From NCBI RefSeq assembly GCF_021390535.1, contig NZ_JAJUXG010000001.1, forward strand, positions 62,001-126,000: a stretch of DNA of 64,000 bases, in the 5' to 3' direction. The number at the start of each line of letters is the position of its first letter. Position 1 is the first letter of the stretch. The DNA comes from Dyadobacter sp. CY312 (GTDB lineage: Bacteria > Bacteroidota > Bacteroidia > Cytophagales > Spirosomataceae). A program made the position numbers and the translations under genes. Shown in pieces: positions 61,711 to 64,000 of this stretch. The notes below the pieces were generated by a model, which was given only the letters and a program-made list of their open reading frames with translations, ran no database searches and was not told where the DNA came from.

Positions 61711-61955
61711 AACTGACCTGGACCTTTTATCCAAAATATGAAAAGGCAATTACCCTGGTTGTCAACTATGTACCGCAGCTGGATAAAACGGGCGACTGGG
61801 GATTTCTGCATGTAGAGCTAAATCATGCCTGGGTAAGTTGGGACTGTTTCCGCAGTTTTGACAAAGGTGATGTGAAGTCGAAAAAAGAGGCTTTTGAAAG
61901 ATTGGTCAGGCTGGATCCTGATCAGAGCATATCAGACAAAATACTTTTATCATAA
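61707..61955 (+). CDS. Small hypothetical protein coupled to the COG0523 gene
   Basis: 82 residues (KLTWTFYPKYEKAITLVVNYV ... GDWGFLHVELNHAWVSWDCFRSF in pieces), aromatic-rich with Trp, one Cys and one His. No domain is recognised. The ATG overlaps the stop of the GTPase gene by 4 bp, so translation is coupled. A terminator begins at its last bases. It could be a metal-using partner; this is inference from position only. Confidence 0.68.
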   Translation: MKLTWTFYPKYEKAITLVVNYVPQLDKTGDWGFLHVELNHAWVSWDCFRSFDKGDVKSKKEAFERLVRLDPDQSISDKILLS

Positions 61956-61996
61956 TAAACAAGGCCCGGAAGTTTCAGATCCGGGCCTTGTTTATT
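61954..61996. terminator. Perfect 17-bp terminator hairpin
   Basis: 61954-61970 and 61980-61996 are exact reverse complements with a 9-base loop (core AAGGCCCGG / CCGGGCCTT). It lies between the convergent small gene and dps. Confidence 0.88.
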
Positions 61997-62042
61997 TATA
62001 TCAGAAAGCTACACGTATGTTGTTTGCAGTCAATTTGTCAAA

Positions 62043-62522
62043 CTACTTTTTACCTGCAAAAGAGCGCAACATCCACGTGTTTTTCTCTTTAAACTGCATA
62101 AAGCGGTTTACCATGTCATTGGTACCGTCATCTCCGGCTTTGTCGGAAACTTCCAGTAATTCTCTTTCCAATTCAATCAGCTTTGCCATATCATCCAGAA
62201 TGGCATCCACCATATCCAGATCCTTCATCCCAATGGTATCAATTTCCTTTATGACCGATTCCTTGATATAATCCGAGAATCGGCTGTGCGGCGGTTTGCC
62301 CAATGTGAGAACGCGTTCGGCTATTTCGTCTATGGTCAGTTGTGCACTGGTGTAAAGTTCTTCAAATTTAACGTGCAACGTAAAGAAATTCTGTCCCTTG
62401 ATATTCCAGTGACATCCTCTCAGTTTTTGGTAATGTATGTGGTAATTGGCAAGGTAGTCATTGAGCAGATCAACAACCGGTTTTACTTCTTTTTCGACAA
62501 GACTTATTGCTTCGGCATTCAT
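62043..62522 (-). CDS. dps: Dps-family ferritin-like protein
   Basis: 159 residues of the Dps dodecamer family. The inter-subunit ferroxidase ligands are in place with correct spacing: H38 (CHWNIKG), H50, E54 (HVKFEELY), D65 and E69 (LTIDEIAER). It oxidises and stores iron with hydrogen peroxide and protects DNA. The N-terminus is short and not very basic, so strong DNA binding is uncertain. It is divergent from the HxlR regulator at 62736. Confidence 0.92.
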   Translation of the reverse strand: MNAEAISLVEKEVKPVVDLLNDYLANYHIHYQKLRGCHWNIKGQNFFTLHVKFEELYTSAQLTIDEIAERVLTLGKPPHSRFSDYIKESVIKEIDTIGMKDLDMVDAILDDMAKLIELERELLEVSDKAGDDGTNDMVNRFMQFKEKNTWMLRSFAGKK

Positions 62523-62662
62523 ATTGTATGTGTTTTTGATAGTAACTTTTTATTAAGCTTTAAGATTTTACATCCCTTTACTTTGTATTAAAATTAAAAG
62601 AATCGTACCAAAATTCAAGTAATCAGGCTACCATATACGTTTATTTTTACTCCGTGCCATTT

Positions 62663-62682
62663 TAACCTATATTTATGGGTTA
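62663..62682. promoter_or_regulatory. Candidate HxlR operator
   Basis: TAACC-N10-GGTTA; 16 of 20 positions are symmetric. It lies 54 bp upstream of the hxlR-like ATG in the gap to dps. Inferred site. Confidence 0.4.
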
Positions 62683-62735
62683 GAGATTGAAAACGGCAGG
62701 AAATATTCTCATCGAACCGATAAAGAGTCATTACC

Positions 62736-63176
62736 ATGAAAGCAGGAAAGGAAACGCTAAACAGATCTGATTGTCCCATCAGCTACGCGCTGGATCTGGT
62801 GGGTGACAAGTGGACCTTACTTATACTAAGGGACATGATATTCGCGGGGAAATCTTCATATGGGGAATTTTTGCAGTCGGACGAAAAAATTGCCACCAAT
62901 ATTCTCGCTGACAGACTCAATGCACTGACAGATAATGGATTTGTAATCAAGTCGGTGTCGCCGGAAAACAAGTCAAAGTTCATCTATACGCTGACCGACA
63001 AGGCGATATCATTGCTTCCTGTCATAATCGAATTGTCAATATGGGGATCAAAGAATAGCACCGCTGAATTGAACAGTACACTGCCGGACGTTTTCAAAAA
63101 AGACAAGGTTAAAACCATCAAGGAATTTACCAAAGTGCTTAAAAAGAGATTGAGCAATGTGTCCGATACCGAATAA
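62736..63176 (+). CDS. HxlR-family transcriptional regulator
   Basis: 146 residues. The HxlR winged helix: CPISYALDLVGDKWTLLILRDMIF (the cysteine before the helix often senses electrophiles or oxidants), GKSSYGEFLQSDEKIATNILADRLNALTDNGFV, then FIYTLTDKAISLLPVIIEL. The C-terminal 45 residues are charged and longer than usual. It may regulate dps, which lies divergently upstream, or itself. The candidate operator is at 62663. Confidence 0.9.
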   Translation: MKAGKETLNRSDCPISYALDLVGDKWTLLILRDMIFAGKSSYGEFLQSDEKIATNILADRLNALTDNGFVIKSVSPENKSKFIYTLTDKAISLLPVIIELSIWGSKNSTAELNSTLPDVFKKDKVKTIKEFTKVLKKRLSNVSDTE

Positions 63177-63270
63177 TTAATTCATTATTTGATCAGTTTT
63201 CAAGAGTCTGTTTCATTGTCAAGTAAAACCAAGAGGTCAGTTGGTATGGGAAAACAGGTATCATGAATAC

Positions 63271-63313
63271 AAAAAGGCTCAGTCCGCATAATTAACGGTT
63301 AGTGAGCCTTTTT
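63271..63313. terminator. Intrinsic terminator, bidirectional
   Basis: AAAAAGGCTCA (63271-63281) and TGAGCCTTTTT (63303-63313), a perfect 11-bp stem, between convergent genes. Confidence 0.85.
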
Positions 63314-63337
63314 GAAATATTGTGGAATAGAGCCACT

Positions 63338-64000
63338 CTACTGATCACTGTCAGGACGCAGCGTTGGTTTGATGATCATTCGTAACGACTGGTCTTTGGT
63401 AAAATAGGCGATCATCCAGTTATACAATGTCCTCACCCTGTTACGGTGTGTTATTAGTGAGATTAAGTGTATAAATAGCCATGCGAACCACGCTATGGTT
63501 CCGTTGAAGTGGGCTTTGTTAGGTAAGTCAACCACAGCTTTCATCCGCCCTATAATCGCCATTGAGCCCTTGTCCTTATACTTAAAGGGAACCAATGGTT
63601 TGTTTTCAGTGATAAGCCTGAAATTTTTGGCAAGATGTCTTCCCTGTTGTATCGCAACCTGAGCAACCTGTGGATGACCGAATGCAAAGTCGGTGTCCGA
63701 TAACTGAATGCTTGTATCGCCAATCGCAAAAATGTTGGCAGTACCAGTCACCCGGTTAAATTCATCTGTGATAATCCTTCCCGCCCGACCATAAGTTTCG
63801 GCGGGCAATCCTTCGAAAACGTTTGCCGTTACGCCTGCCGCCCAGATAAGCGTCTTGGTTTCGATGGTTTCGCCGCTTCCGAGATACACCGTATCATTCA
63901 CATAATCCTTCACCCGGCTGTTAAGCATGATTTTCACCCCCAGCTTTCTCAAATCGTCGTACGTGTGTTTCTGAGATTGCAGACTCATGGGCGAGAGAAG
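63338..64000 (-). CDS. ndh: Type II NADH dehydrogenase, C-terminal part (5' end outside window)
   Basis: The visible 220 residues are the second half of an FAD-dependent NADH:quinone oxidoreductase. Seen: LRKLGVKIMLNSRVKDYVND, LIWAAGVTANVFEGLP, the FAD-binding NIFAIGDTSIQL, GHPQVAQVAIQQGRHLAKNF, MAIIGRMKAVVDLP and the C-terminal membrane anchor FAWLFIHLISLITHRNRVRTLYNW. It passes electrons from NADH to quinone without pumping protons. The frame is open to base 64000, so the start lies outside. It ends in a terminator shared with the HxlR gene. Confidence 0.92.
   Translation of the reverse strand, partial: LLSPMSLQSQKHTYDDLRKLGVKIMLNSRVKDYVNDTVYLGSGETIETKTLIWAAGVTANVFEGLPAETYGRAGRIITDEFNRVTGTANIFAIGDTSIQLSDTDFAFGHPQVAQVAIQQGRHLAKNFRLITENKPLVPFKYKDKGSMAIIGRMKAVVDLPNKAHFNGTIAWFAWLFIHLISLITHRNRVRTLYNWMIAYFTKDQSLRMIIKPTLRPDSDQ

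Overview
The window looks like chromosomal DNA of a Bacteroidota bacterium, most likely order Cytophagales (Dyadobacter/Spirosoma-like; the genus is a guess). The evidence is a SusC/SusD pair, a secreted M43 protease with a type IX secretion C-terminal domain, lipoproteins and Tat-type signals typical of the phylum, and Bacteroidota promoters (TTTG then TAnnTTTG) before at least two genes. I see no rRNA, tRNA, CRISPR array, insertion sequence or prophage. Genes are short operons or single units, and many convergent pairs share a strong bidirectional terminator.

Layout. 0-7 kb: truncated topoisomerase III (topB), a small secreted protein, a lipocalin-like protein, a TPR protein, a class D beta-lactamase and a tandem pair of secreted paralogues. 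7-11 kb: redox genes, with a LysR regulator divergent from an mdaB/ygiN-like quinone reductase and quinol monooxygenase pair, an isochorismatase-type hydrolase and a YhdH-type reductase. 10.7-14 kb: a BlaI/BlaR1-like repressor and M56 sensor pair, then a VapC-type PIN toxin with its probable antitoxin. 14-19 kb: sialate O-acetylesterase, a PQQ/cytochrome c dehydrogenase and an AI-2E family permease. 19-27 kb: L,D-transpeptidase, a MocR-type regulator divergent from a PNPOx-like flavoprotein, and an acyl-CoA transferase. 27-31 kb: two cysteine-rich lipoprotein paralogues, an MFS exporter behind an apparent transcription attenuator, an esterase and a small GNAT. 31-40 kb: a multi-PAS histidine kinase, a DUF1080/Gfo-Idh-MocA pair, a decayed general-stress PNPOx pseudogene, two PepSY-like periplasmic paralogues, a YegD-like Hsp70, a cupin and an aldo/keto reductase. 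40-46.4 kb: a surface-glycan cluster of four glycosyltransferase-like genes and an MsbA-type ABC exporter. 47-50 kb: a DisA_N-variant (DACNV-like) protein convergent with DNA polymerase IV. 50-58 kb: T9SS protease, a coupled pair of small orphans and a SusCD locus. 58-64 kb: a split 5'-nucleotidase, a COG0523 GTPase with a coupled small protein, Dps, an HxlR regulator and a truncated type II NADH dehydrogenase.

The strongest candidate for something undescribed is the roughly 140-nt leader of the MFS gene at 28476. It holds a promoter, a 21-codon reading frame, a structured region, and an intrinsic terminator ending 10 bp before the start codon. A leader segment can pair with the left arm of that terminator, so the arrangement reads as a terminator/antiterminator switch. 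Other points of interest are the swapped-order split 5'-nucleotidase, the DACNV-like protein with a changed RHR motif, three 11-bp-phased TTGC repeats before the COG0523 gene, the BlaR1-like sensor with a coiled-coil tail, and the pseudogene with three frame changes.
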